Made by a program: the position numbers and the translations under genes
The notes under the pieces: generated by a model
What the model was told of the DNA's origin: nothing
The model's database searches: none
What the model saw: the letters and a program-made list of their open reading frames with translations, nothing else
Part shown: positions 7,340 through 17,139 of the stretch, piece after piece
How positions within the stretch are numbered: the first letter of the stretch is position 1
Layout of the letters: each line of letters starts with the position of its first letter
DNA from: a bacterium
GTDB taxonomy: Bacteria; Hydrothermota; UBA3073; JACQXS01; JAQTXJ01
Direction: 5' to 3'
NCBI GenBank assembly: GCA_028716385.1
Contig: JAQUPX010000004.1
Coordinates: 1 to 49,935 of the forward strand
DNA: 49,935 nt

Positions 7340-10300
7340 TTACTTTAATAATACCGTCTTACGAGTAAGTCTATTGTTGTCTTTATTTAGTCTAATAAAA
7401 TAGACTCCGCTTGATACTTTTTCTCCCCTGTTATCGCATCTGTCCCATACTATTGTATAATACCCCGGTTTATATTCTTTATTCGCAACAAGGTTTTTCA
7501 CTGTCCTTCCCGTAATATCGTAAACAGTAAGGCTTACTGCTCCTGCGCTTGGAATGCCAAATTGTATGTTTGTAGAACTTAAAGCAGGATTTGGATAATT
7601 TTGGGATAAGAAAAATACTTTTGGAACCCTTTGGTCTGAATCTTCACCAATGGTGCGAACATAGATTGTTTTTTTCGCAATATTATTAGTTGTATCGGTT
7701 TCCGGCAAATCTGTCTCGGTAATTTTCACTATTATAGTATCTTTTACAGATACTGTAGGTGTCCACAAAGTGAGAATCTGGGCTGTACTATTTGCTTCAA
7801 TTGATATTGCCTCACTTTTTAGTTCGTGAGCAGAATCGCATAGATTTATATAGATGGTTCCAATACAGTTTACATCCCTGATGCCATTGTGTATAGTAGC
7901 ACGAATGTAACAGGTATCAAGAATTCCAACAGTGTCAGGTGCGCTTATGTCTTGTTCAGCAATAAAGAGGTCAGGCAAAGTATCTGCAATAACAAAAAGT
8001 GTGATTGTATCTGTTTTTTCTGCATCATTATTGTCAACCCCTGAGAAATATATCTGGTGTGCCCCAAGAGATAAGGTACTTTTTATTGAACTTCCTCTCC
8101 CAAGAGTATCATCTATGCTTGAAACCCACACAAGGCATGATTCCGGAAGAGTCCCATCTTCTTGGTCGTAAGCACTTCCTGAAAGCATTATTTCTTGAGT
8201 ATGTGCAAAGCTTGAACTATCGGAAGGTTTGCTTATAGAGAGAGACGGGAAGCGATTTGCTATCCCGGAAGCTGCATCCGAAGAGTCTTCTGTGCTATTA
8301 ATGCCATCCGTAGCAATTATTTTGAAAGAGGCACTATCGGAGTTCAGCCAGTTGGCATCTACCGTATAACTTGTATCCTTAAGGTCAGATACAAGCGGTA
8401 TCCATCCCGCATCTGATGAGCCTTTATATAAAACAGCGTAGGCAAGAGTATCCCCATCCGGGTCATCAGCAGACCACGCAACTACGATACTGTCCTGAAT
8501 ACCTCCACCGGTCGGACTGAGGAGTTTAACTGTAGGAAAACTTGGAGACAGTATCCTCTGAAATATATTTTGAGCACCGTGTTTCAGTACAATTCTGGCC
8601 GTATTCACGGGATATTCCAATCCAACACAGACGTAAAACACCCCAAGACCACACGATGTGTCAATCTCTGAGAAGTCCGCATCGAACTTCATACTGGCAA
8701 GTACGCTACTTGTTGCATTGAGACACTGTAGTTCGTAATCTCCCTGGGTTCCGATATCCGGGTTACCCGATGGGAGTTCGTAGAAAGGCATGGCAACGGT
8801 CGAGTCGTTCGCATATAAAATAAGGTTTACAAGAAGGCGTCTATCCACTTGGCTCTTCTTGGTAACACACAGTTTGGTGTACAGCGCATCAAAATCTACT
8901 TTGGGTATCCAGTGTTTTATGTTAGCATTGTTCCCCATAAAACTATAAACATTCGCGCCTGATGCCGAATCTTTCGGACAAATGTTATAGATACAGCCTC
9001 CTCCTTTCTTCTCCGTCCACCAACCATTGCTCGCCATATACCCACTGGGATAACGCTTCTCCAGTTCCTTCCAGGGGAGAGTCTCCGGGTTGTCAATATC
9101 ATAGTATTCATCAAGGATGTCAAAGGAATGACTTAGTTCGTGAGCAGCGCACCATTGATCGTCTTTGTAATCTCTGTAAGTTACAAGCGCAGTATACCGG
9201 TAAATCCCGCCAGCCGAGAGCCCATGTTCCGGCATATAATCTGCCGGCACGATGCCCACGGCAAGTGCATTTCCATAAGTTAAGAGGAGTTTGCTTTTCA
9301 GATATGCCATCGCACTTACTGTGATCCCGGCCGCTCCCGGGGCAGACCAGCCTTGATGGATAGCTAAAAAACGACAAGGATAAGTACTTTCCAGGAAAGA
9401 ATGATTCTTCATTGAAAATTCCTTTATTTCTTCTTCTGTGGGGCCGCTCCCTGGAAAAGACCATGCTCCCCCACGCAATCCATAATAGTACACTATCCAT
9501 TGGGGCGGCACAGGTTTGATTGTCCCGGAGGTATCTACTTCGTTGTTATCTTCGTCTCTCTCGGCGATACTGTTGAGGTGGTCTACTTCAGCATTGATAC
9601 TCAGAGTCCCTTCATTAACAAGCCTGTAAGGTATGTAGAAATTGATAGCATTTTGTCCATCCAATAGTTCACGCGCTCCCCAACTCTGGGAACACTTGAT
9701 TGTCTTTGGACCGTCAGAATTTACGTCAAATGCAGAAGAAAAGTACTGTCCATTGAAATCCAGATGTGCAATTACATCTTCCACCTCTTTACACCGGCCA
9801 ATATTTATGAACAACCGTACTGTGGCACCTTTGCCGGCTTGAATCATCTCCATGTCATCTGTAGCTTGCATGACCTTGATTGAATCAATCCTTAAGTCAA
9901 TAGAAGCCGTGCTAACATTGTAGGGAGCATCTTTTTTGAAGTTCTGGTAATTAACATAGTCACTCACTTTTTCACCAAGCTTTGCATATTTATTGCCCGA
10001 ATGGACGGGCCCCGTAGTATTTCCCCACCAGCAGTTTTGTGCACTTATAGTAACGGATGGGTCTGTATTGTTAATGGCGAAGCTATCACTGCAAGCAAAA
10101 TTATTGCCATTAGCTACAGGAGTTGCCCCACCACCTGATTGTATCCCCGACAAGGCATTATTAACTATTTCACATTGGCTTATGATAGGAGCTGAGTTAC
10201 TAGTACAGTGAATTCCTACAAGGTTATCAGCAATAAAACAATTGCTTATGGTAGGAACCCCGTCAGAACAGACTATTCCCGAGTAGTAACAGTTTGTAAT

Positions 10301-10960
10301 TGATGTATTTGATACGTTTGAGGAAAAAGTTTTCTCGAGATGGATACCCCAGTAGCCACGACGTATCTCAGCCCACTGCATAGAAATCTCCGAATGGTCT
10401 GTCTCGTCTCCCCATATAAATATACCATTGAAATAGGATGTTGGTGTCTCAGGGCCAAAAAATACCGGAGCCCCCTGAGTGCCTGCTACTTCAAGAAGAC
10501 CTTTTTGAACCATAATGCTCCCAAAGGTGTCTCTAAAGAAAACCTTAACACCCTGCTCTATTGTGAGTTTTCCCGAATCACCACTTATAGTAATCCCACC
10601 TTCCTCTACATAAAATGGGCTTTCAGTAGTACGCCAGATAGTGGGATACTCTATCCAGCCTTTTACCTGGCCTGTTGTGATATTTACTACTTTTGTAGAC
10701 ATAGAAGTATCCTCATAAAAGTAGGCGGTGTAAGTGTAAGGCGTGTTTTTTGTGAGTCCCTTGTCCCTATAGATAAGGTTCTCGCTGAAGGTTCCCATGT
10801 GGTCACTGCCTCTGTAGAGAACACACGAATCAGCAGTAACGAAATCTACTACGATGTGAACTTCTGTGTTTCCAACGTACCACCCTGTGATATTGTCTTC
10901 CAGTGAATAACAGATTCCTGTCCATAAAAACAAAACACAACTGAATAAAAGCTTATACAT
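7340..10960 (-). CDS. Secreted multidomain HExxH metallopeptidase with beta-helix and CTD
   Basis: 1206 aa. Signal peptide (MYKLLFSCVLFLWTGICYS), an N-terminal region, then a right-handed beta-helix (about 115-310, repeats such as NTSITNCYYSGIVCSDG). A CARDB-like Ig domain follows (about 355-480). The peptidase domain carries HELSH (607-611) and then FDILDEYY, resembling the HExxH...DEY zinc site of M64 IgA-peptidase relatives. C-terminally there is an Ig/Fn3 region, a second CARDB domain (around 990-1095) and an 80-residue FlgD-Ig/type IX-like sorting domain (YNPNPALSS... to KTVLLK). It starts 12 bp after the C25 gene with a G-rich ribosome binding site, so the two are an operon. It probably degrades extracellular protein or glycoprotein; substrate unknown. 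The peptidase segment looks richer in G+C than neighbouring DNA. Confidence 0.85.
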   Translation of the reverse strand: MYKLLFSCVLFLWTGICYSLEDNITGWYVGNTEVHIVVDFVTADSCVLYRGSDHMGTFSENLIYRDKGLTKNTPYTYTAYFYEDTSMSTKVVNITTGQVKGWIEYPTIWRTTESPFYVEEGGITISGDSGKLTIEQGVKVFFRDTFGSIMVQKGLLEVAGTQGAPVFFGPETPTSYFNGIFIWGDETDHSEISMQWAEIRRGYWGIHLEKTFSSNVSNTSITNCYYSGIVCSDGVPTISNCFIADNLVGIHCTSNSAPIISQCEIVNNALSGIQSGGGATPVANGNNFACSDSFAINNTDPSVTISAQNCWWGNTTGPVHSGNKYAKLGEKVSDYVNYQNFKKDAPYNVSTASIDLRIDSIKVMQATDDMEMIQAGKGATVRLFINIGRCKEVEDVIAHLDFNGQYFSSAFDVNSDGPKTIKCSQSWGARELLDGQNAINFYIPYRLVNEGTLSINAEVDHLNSIAERDEDNNEVDTSGTIKPVPPQWIVYYYGLRGGAWSFPGSGPTEEEIKEFSMKNHSFLESTYPCRFLAIHQGWSAPGAAGITVSAMAYLKSKLLLTYGNALAVGIVPADYMPEHGLSAGGIYRYTALVTYRDYKDDQWCAAHELSHSFDILDEYYDIDNPETLPWKELEKRYPSGYMASNGWWTEKKGGGCIYNICPKDSASGANVYSFMGNNANIKHWIPKVDFDALYTKLCVTKKSQVDRRLLVNLILYANDSTVAMPFYELPSGNPDIGTQGDYELQCLNATSSVLASMKFDADFSEIDTSCGLGVFYVCVGLEYPVNTARIVLKHGAQNIFQRILSPSFPTVKLLSPTGGGIQDSIVVAWSADDPDGDTLAYAVLYKGSSDAGWIPLVSDLKDTSYTVDANWLNSDSASFKIIATDGINSTEDSSDAASGIANRFPSLSISKPSDSSSFAHTQEIMLSGSAYDQEDGTLPESCLVWVSSIDDTLGRGSSIKSTLSLGAHQIYFSGVDNNDAEKTDTITLFVIADTLPDLFIAEQDISAPDTVGILDTCYIRATIHNGIRDVNCIGTIYINLCDSAHELKSEAISIEANSTAQILTLWTPTVSVKDTIIVKITETDLPETDTTNNIAKKTIYVRTIGEDSDQRVPKVFFLSQNYPNPALSSTNIQFGIPSAGAVSLTVYDITGRTVKNLVANKEYKPGYYTIVWDRCDNRGEKVSSGVYFIRLNKDNNRLTRKTVLLK

Positions 10961-10972
10961 AAAAGCACCCCC

Positions 10973-13900
10973 CTATTCCAAAAGAATAGTTTTTTTAACG
11001 TTTTTAAAATCACCTGCCTCAAAAAATAGAAAATATACTCCTGATGCAATATTTTTTGCGTTCCATTTCACTGTGTAGTATCCCGGCGCTTGCTCTTTAT
11101 CCATTAAGCTCATTACCATCCTTCCCGATAAGTCGTATAATTTTATTTTTACTTTACTCTTTTGAGGAATTTGGTATTTAATATTGGTAATTTTGGAGAA
11201 GGGGTTTGGATGATTTCCCAAAAACTTAAATACAAGGGGACTAACCGTACTATCTTCTGTCCCTATTTCAAAAATATGGAATGACCTAATTTCTTCACTC
11301 CATCTAAATGCATCTGTTGTATCATATGCCATTACTCTCCAATAATAAGTTCCGTTAGATAATGGTGTAGTTATTTGATAATTTTCAGTAGATATGGAAT
11401 CATAGATTACTGTAGCCGTATCATTAAAAACCGAATCCCTACTTATATGCAAAGCAAAGAAAAAGGGATCGCTATTGGGGTCATCCGTATTTTCCCAGGA
11501 AAAATCAGGTGTGGCTGTAAAAAGAGTCTCGCTATCTGACGGAGAAAGAAGTGAAAACTGATTTGGGGCGCTGAGCAGCCATGCAAGAGACCTGTTCAGG
11601 AGTTTCTTTTTATCCCAACCATTTTCAATGTCCTCAATTCCGAAAGAAAGGAATATTCGTCTTGATGAATTTACCTCTATGCTTAGACCGGCATGTATAG
11701 ACTTAGCCTGAAATTCCATACCTTTGTCGTGCTGCCCGGGCATCTTTATGCTGGAGAATCCCTTGTTAATAAAGGGCGAATTGATAAGTGTAGTTGAATA
11801 AGTTTTCATTGGTTGTTGAGCACTTGGTTGAGGAATGTTGCCATCTTTCTTCGAATCATACCACAGAATCGAACTGGCAGGACTTGAATAGCTAAGCGTT
11901 TGATATGCCTGCCCGGAGATTAACCCAAGTGTCAGTCCATCACTAATGGGGTCACTACTATAGCCGCTGACCTTGGTGTAGCCAATGGTGGAACTACTAT
12001 ATCCCGCACCCAGATAATCGCTAATGAAATCACTATTTTTTATGTCCTCGGCAATATTATGCCCGGTTATAAGAAGTTTGCCACTACCATCCAGATAACT
12101 ACTAAGTGAGTCGAACGCCGAGTACATAACGCTGTTTGAACCACTCCACCAGATAACAGCATTATACGGTTTATAACTCAAGTTCCATGGTTCACCTCTG
12201 TAAGAGCAATCATACACTCCGTAGGAATATCCGGCAAATGGCTGTTTTGTGACTTCGTATCCAAGATCGTCAAGAACCAAAAAAAGTCCGGATGTTGGCA
12301 GGGGTACAGTCGTGAATCTACCAATATCCGAAGTGTCCAATCCATTGCCGATGGAATCAAGAGCTTTTAGATTTATCTTGTAATTCTTGCTCGCGAGCTT
12401 CGTTCCCCAGAAGTTCCCGTAAACCATGTCGTTAGATAAACTGTCGTTATGCATACCATCGTCATATAATTGTGCCGAATCGACTATCGTACTAATATCG
12501 CCATCCTCAAAATAGATAGTCGCATTTTTGATTCCACTCCCTTCTAAAAGTCTTACATTGAATCCGAGCGTATCCCCCGGGTTGAGAGACCGCTTTGATA
12601 GTCGATACGGATAAAACTGGATTTCGGGAGGAGTATCATCAACTATTACAATATTAAAAGTATTCTCCCAAATGTTAGTGCCTGCATCAAAAATTGTTAA
12701 ATCAACCGGAATTACTTTGTCGTGAGGGCATAACTTATTAATATTATTAATATAGAAAGAATAAGAAGCGCTAACTACCGTAGAATCAGCAAGTATAGTA
12801 CCAAAATCAACAGTATCATTCCTAACGGAAATATACGGACTGGAAGTTCGTATACTTGCCATTACATTATTACAATTAACCGGACCTACATTTTTTAGGG
12901 CAATAGTAAATGGAAGATAGTTGTCTCCGGGGGAAGGTATAGTGTCTGCGCCATGGAACTTAAAAACTTCAAACTTAACCCATGGTTCATTTATGGTTGT
13001 AAACCAGATACCGTTGTTTACCGTATTTGTGTCTGACTTTGCATCTATAGCAATAATGTCCACAAGATATCTATAAGGAGTAGGAGAGAGTGTTGTCCAG
13101 CTATTTCCATAGATTCCATCCCCGGCGGTTGAATCGTTATGCGCACCGTCATCGTATAAAGTTAGTGAAGTCTGAATTGTTTCGTCCGGAGATTCAATCT
13201 CTGCTATTACTTTTCCTATACCATCTTCATCCCAAACATTTGCCCTTATAACTACAGTCTCCCCGGGATTACACCATCCGGGAGTAACTTTTGTACAGCT
13301 TACTATGGGGATAAGACTGGGGACGAAGTCATATACACCTGTATTCCACGCATCATGCCGCCACTTTCCCCATTCTGCCATACCTGTGTTGTTTCCTATA
13401 TCCCAGGCGAGAATATAATCTTTTATGCCAAGGATAATTTCCATGTCACTATCTTTATCCAAATCCGCTACAGCAAGCGGAGGATGGTCTCCAGTTGGTT
13501 TATTTAGAGGAAAACCATTCACCAATGAGCCATCGGTATTAAATGCAAATAGTTTGTCCTTTGATGAACTAGCCAATATTTCCGGCTTTGAATCCCCACC
13601 TATGTCCGCGATGATTGGAGAAATAAGCGTAGAATCGCCCACAGGGAAATTGGGATAGATGCTGCCATCAGATTTTATAGTATAAAGCACTCCTTGATTT
13701 GTAGTAAGTGCAATTTCTGGATTTCCGTTGCTATCAAAATCTCCAAGAGTAACTTCAAAGTGGATAGTATTTGTGTCACCGGGAGTAACTTGAACCGGAA
13801 ATCCACTCAAAAGGGTCCCATTATATTTCCATGCAAATACACTGTCGCCGTAAGCAATTACTTCTAAAGAATCATCTCCATCAATATCACCTAATGCAGG

Positions 13901-16900
13901 GACACTCCGAGAACGGTATCCACAAACATGTTTGGACCAACCGGATAAGAGATTGCCATCATAGCTATATGCATATACCTTGCTTCCCGACGCAGAAGTT
14001 GTTTGAACTATTATCTCCATTTTGCCGTCACCGGTTAAATCACCAACACATGGAGGGGCAAATATATTTTCTCCGATTGATTGTGGCCAGCCCGAAATTA
14101 TCTGTCCACTTGAGGAATATATAGAGATTTCTCCTCCTCCGGTAATAATAATTTCCAATAATCCATCATTCTGGATATCGGCAATAGCAATATAATCTCC
14201 CGTTATTACCGGCCATAATATTAGCGGGACTCCTTTGTGGTCAAAAGCATGGATCTCGCCCCCGGTCGCTACAAAAATTTCCAAATCACCGTCTCTATCT
14301 ATATCAACTATGCATGAAGAATTAATATCTCCACTTTGTGATATATTCCTATACCAAAAAGAACCATCCATAGAGGATACACAAAGTCGGCTTGCCCAGT
14401 CATTGAGCAAGCTGTCATAATAACTGACAAAACCTACAACCTCCAAGTCGCCATCTTTATCAAGGTCAATGACCTGGAGATTAGATTTAAGCGCGCTCCA
14501 CATACCCGTACCGGGAAAGAATTGTCCGTTAATTTTCTTTGGGAATCCTGCCAAAAACAGAGAGTCAATCCCAATTGTGGCGTAGCCCGTATGTTCATAA
14601 TTTACAGTAAACTCTCTCACTCTTATCGTATAATATCCTTGTCCTGTTATACTTGCTAAATCTAAGGTAGCAAGAACACCATCTTTCACGGGAGTGGATG
14701 ATGATACAAGCGTATCCCAGGAAACAGGCTGTTTCCCCTTTCCGTATTCCACAATATAATGGTTAAATGTGGTTGACGAAGCATTACCTATGATGTTTAT
14801 ACTTGTATCATTGCGGAAGAACTCGTCCCCTGAAGGTGATGTAATGTATGCGTTGTCAATTTCAACAACAATTCTCTCATCTACCGAAGACTTTCCTGTT
14901 GAGTCTAACACTACCAGTTTCAAGGTAACTGTCGTATCCGGCAGTAAACTTGAATCCAGGGTATCAAGAATCCCGGATGTAACCGGGATATATGAAATGT
15001 CACCTATGGCAAACCATTGGGTTGGCTCAACATCCACGCCGTATTCAAAATAATAAGAAGCAAACGTAGCCCCGGAGGCACCACCTTTTGTAGCACTTCC
15101 CTTTACCGTAAAAAAACCACACAGGGTATCATGGAAATCAGGAGAACTAATATCGGCAATAGGCGATTCATACTCTGTGATAATAGGAGTTTCCGGGTCA
15201 CCTAATAAATTTGTTGTGAAATAACACCACCTCATAGTACCGGTTGCTCCAATAGAGGAGACTAAATCGTTTTTTGCATCGTTAAGTCCGGCTCCTATAT
15301 TTTTTATACCTTCAGTAAATACTGCATCAAGAAATTCTCTATCAAATGCTTCCCCCGGTCCTTCTCCTTTACCCGACATATACCAACCCACTCTTGTATT
15401 TCCTATATATGCAAACGCACCTCCCTCAGCAAAAATAAAATGCTCTGCAACTGCGTCGCTATAGTCAAAAGCAGCTGTAATACATCCCTGGGAGTAAAGC
15501 AAAAAGTATTCCGTATTTGTAAGGGCATCAATAGTTGAGCCATCTAACTTCATAACTATGCTTGAATTTGCATGCCCAAGGTGATTAATTATATGCGGTC
15601 CCTGATTTAAATGTCCCGGGATATCGTTGAACGTGCCATCTCTTTCATATAATCGCGTTATACTGAATTGAGGAAGTAAATAAGCAACGGAATCTTTTTT
15701 ATCGCCTCCCCATGTATATACATCTAAAGATTCACCCACAAACAGTGCCTTATTCAAATGCTCCATATCAGGGGAATTCTCATAATTAAGCACTTTCTTG
15801 ATATAATTTCCTGCTTCTGCAGTAGTATTTACAGTGATTCTACCAACCGCAACCTCAGCCAGGAAATCCGCTTCTTCTCCTGAAGTACCGGTGCCTCCAT
15901 TTGCTGAGTTCCCTTCCCCGTATACTTCGTCTCCATCTGCATCCCAATTGTCATCTAATCCGGCATAGTATAAATCGCTTGCCATTGTTGAATCCATATA
16001 TGGTATGGAACCATCCGTTGCCCATGCAAATAAACCTCTTACAGGCACTATTTCAACATCTCCTCCGAGAGTTACCCATTTAAGCGGATGAGCTGTGCTT
16101 CCCCATGTCTGATAACAATCAATTATGAAATTCCTTATCTTTTCCTGGTTATCAGTCCCGGAATAATTTGCATATATTGAATCTGTTGTAAATATTTTTG
16201 CTTGTAGCCCTCTTGAAATCTTCCAATTTGTGAGAAGCTGAAAGGTGTCTTTTAACGTGGTGCCGGTTATTAATATATAATCATAAGGATTTAATTGTGA
16301 AACAAGAGAAGATTTTGAAGTGTGTCCGGATTTTGATGTTTGTGAATAAGAAGTAATTGTATTTTTATTGTCTACCATAGCGCTTATTCTATTTAAAATA
16401 CGATTGTTCCGGAAAATCATTAATTCCTGCTCTCTTTGAACTTTAAAATCAGGTGAAGTAATAACTTCTATTGCTATTTTTTTATAATAGAATATTTTGC
16501 CTTCTTTAGGAATATACCGAACAGGATAAAATTTTGTAGTTAGAATATCAAAACCATTCAGTCTATTAGTCATATAAGGTGAAAGTGGTTCTCCGGGATA
16601 TGGGGTCGTTTGACTATATATTACAAGATTCTTTGAAGGTTTTTTACTTGTCTTTTGTGATGTAGGGAATATTGAAGCGCCCGGTTGAATATTATAATAA
16701 CCCTCAAGTGTTTCGGCTTCATAAGGAATAAAATTAATATTTGTAACTCGTTCACCAAAGGGAATTAGTATTCCTATAGGTCTCACAGGTAGAACCGGTT
16801 TTCCGGGCTCAGACCAATCTTTAAGTCCCTGGATACTAAAATTGTCATATTCTCCTTTTTCTACTAACGGTTTTTGAAATTCATACTCTACTCTGATAAC

Positions 16901-16957
16901 TTCTCCGTGCGCTTTTATAGATAACAGAATCAATATTAAGAAAACAGTCTTTTTCAT
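10973..16957 (-). CDS. Giant secreted gingipain-type (C25) cysteine protease with beta-propeller and CTD
   Basis: 1994 aa. Signal peptide, a C25 propeptide-like region (about 20-200), then the caspase-like C25 domain (about 220-600) with His462 in NHLGHAN and Cys492 in YSQGCITAAFD as the catalytic pair. Ig-like domains follow. Eight FG-GAP/VCBS-like repeats (about 825-1180) each carry a DxDxDGxxE-type calcium loop (DLDKDGDLEV, DIDRDGDLEI, DLTGDGKMEI). Two domains share the LYDDGxHNDS...YGNxW pattern (about 1230-1300 and 1430-1500). A Rossmann-like segment (about 1530-1700), an Fn3 domain and an 80-residue FlgD-Ig/type IX-like sorting domain end the protein. The gene starts with a GGGGGAGGG ribosome binding site and is first in the operon. 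It is a surface or secreted protease; the propeller may bind polymer. Catalytic residues are present. Confidence 0.9.
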   Translation of the reverse strand: MKKTVFLILILLSIKAHGEVIRVEYEFQKPLVEKGEYDNFSIQGLKDWSEPGKPVLPVRPIGILIPFGERVTNINFIPYEAETLEGYYNIQPGASIFPTSQKTSKKPSKNLVIYSQTTPYPGEPLSPYMTNRLNGFDILTTKFYPVRYIPKEGKIFYYKKIAIEVITSPDFKVQREQELMIFRNNRILNRISAMVDNKNTITSYSQTSKSGHTSKSSLVSQLNPYDYILITGTTLKDTFQLLTNWKISRGLQAKIFTTDSIYANYSGTDNQEKIRNFIIDCYQTWGSTAHPLKWVTLGGDVEIVPVRGLFAWATDGSIPYMDSTMASDLYYAGLDDNWDADGDEVYGEGNSANGGTGTSGEEADFLAEVAVGRITVNTTAEAGNYIKKVLNYENSPDMEHLNKALFVGESLDVYTWGGDKKDSVAYLLPQFSITRLYERDGTFNDIPGHLNQGPHIINHLGHANSSIVMKLDGSTIDALTNTEYFLLYSQGCITAAFDYSDAVAEHFIFAEGGAFAYIGNTRVGWYMSGKGEGPGEAFDREFLDAVFTEGIKNIGAGLNDAKNDLVSSIGATGTMRWCYFTTNLLGDPETPIITEYESPIADISSPDFHDTLCGFFTVKGSATKGGASGATFASYYFEYGVDVEPTQWFAIGDISYIPVTSGILDTLDSSLLPDTTVTLKLVVLDSTGKSSVDERIVVEIDNAYITSPSGDEFFRNDTSINIIGNASSTTFNHYIVEYGKGKQPVSWDTLVSSSTPVKDGVLATLDLASITGQGYYTIRVREFTVNYEHTGYATIGIDSLFLAGFPKKINGQFFPGTGMWSALKSNLQVIDLDKDGDLEVVGFVSYYDSLLNDWASRLCVSSMDGSFWYRNISQSGDINSSCIVDIDRDGDLEIFVATGGEIHAFDHKGVPLILWPVITGDYIAIADIQNDGLLEIIITGGGEISIYSSSGQIISGWPQSIGENIFAPPCVGDLTGDGKMEIIVQTTSASGSKVYAYSYDGNLLSGWSKHVCGYRSRSVPALGDIDGDDSLEVIAYGDSVFAWKYNGTLLSGFPVQVTPGDTNTIHFEVTLGDFDSNGNPEIALTTNQGVLYTIKSDGSIYPNFPVGDSTLISPIIADIGGDSKPEILASSSKDKLFAFNTDGSLVNGFPLNKPTGDHPPLAVADLDKDSDMEIILGIKDYILAWDIGNNTGMAEWGKWRHDAWNTGVYDFVPSLIPIVSCTKVTPGWCNPGETVVIRANVWDEDGIGKVIAEIESPDETIQTSLTLYDDGAHNDSTAGDGIYGNSWTTLSPTPYRYLVDIIAIDAKSDTNTVNNGIWFTTINEPWVKFEVFKFHGADTIPSPGDNYLPFTIALKNVGPVNCNNVMASIRTSSPYISVRNDTVDFGTILADSTVVSASYSFYINNINKLCPHDKVIPVDLTIFDAGTNIWENTFNIVIVDDTPPEIQFYPYRLSKRSLNPGDTLGFNVRLLEGSGIKNATIYFEDGDISTIVDSAQLYDDGMHNDSLSNDMVYGNFWGTKLASKNYKINLKALDSIGNGLDTSDIGRFTTVPLPTSGLFLVLDDLGYEVTKQPFAGYSYGVYDCSYRGEPWNLSYKPYNAVIWWSGSNSVMYSAFDSLSSYLDGSGKLLITGHNIAEDIKNSDFISDYLGAGYSSSTIGYTKVSGYSSDPISDGLTLGLISGQAYQTLSYSSPASSILWYDSKKDGNIPQPSAQQPMKTYSTTLINSPFINKGFSSIKMPGQHDKGMEFQAKSIHAGLSIEVNSSRRIFLSFGIEDIENGWDKKKLLNRSLAWLLSAPNQFSLLSPSDSETLFTATPDFSWENTDDPNSDPFFFALHISRDSVFNDTATVIYDSISTENYQITTPLSNGTYYWRVMAYDTTDAFRWSEEIRSFHIFEIGTEDSTVSPLVFKFLGNHPNPFSKITNIKYQIPQKSKVKIKLYDLSGRMVMSLMDKEQAPGYYTVKWNAKNIASGVYFLFFEAGDFKNVKKTILLE

Positions 16958-16998
16958 TCCCTCCCCCTATTTTTTATTCCTTAGAATAATATAATATT

Positions 16999-17139
16999 GT
17001 AACTTAAACTTGAAACTAAAACTGTCAAACTTTTTTATGGAGAATATGGAGTATAATTAACTAAATTAATATACCGGACTAATCCCCTAAAAATCTAATT
17101 TCAAAAGGGAAAAGGTAGTGCGTTTTAGTTTAAGTTACG
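16999..17139. repeat. Inverted repeat flanking the C25 gene promoter region
   Basis: GTAACTTAAACT (16999-17010) is the exact reverse complement of AGTTTAAGTTAC (17127-17138). The similarity continues with AAAAC/GTTTT after a 7-base insertion in the left arm. The right arm includes the TAA stop of the flavoprotein gene. Between the arms lies TTGACA (minus strand, 17028-17023), the likely -35 of the C25 protease operon. Confidence 0.4.

Noticed and set aside
10340..10906. 188-aa plus-strand ORF
   Set aside because: Antisense to the well-supported 1206-aa metallopeptidase gene, with no ribosome binding site or recognisable features; the same applies to the other antisense frames over the protease genes.
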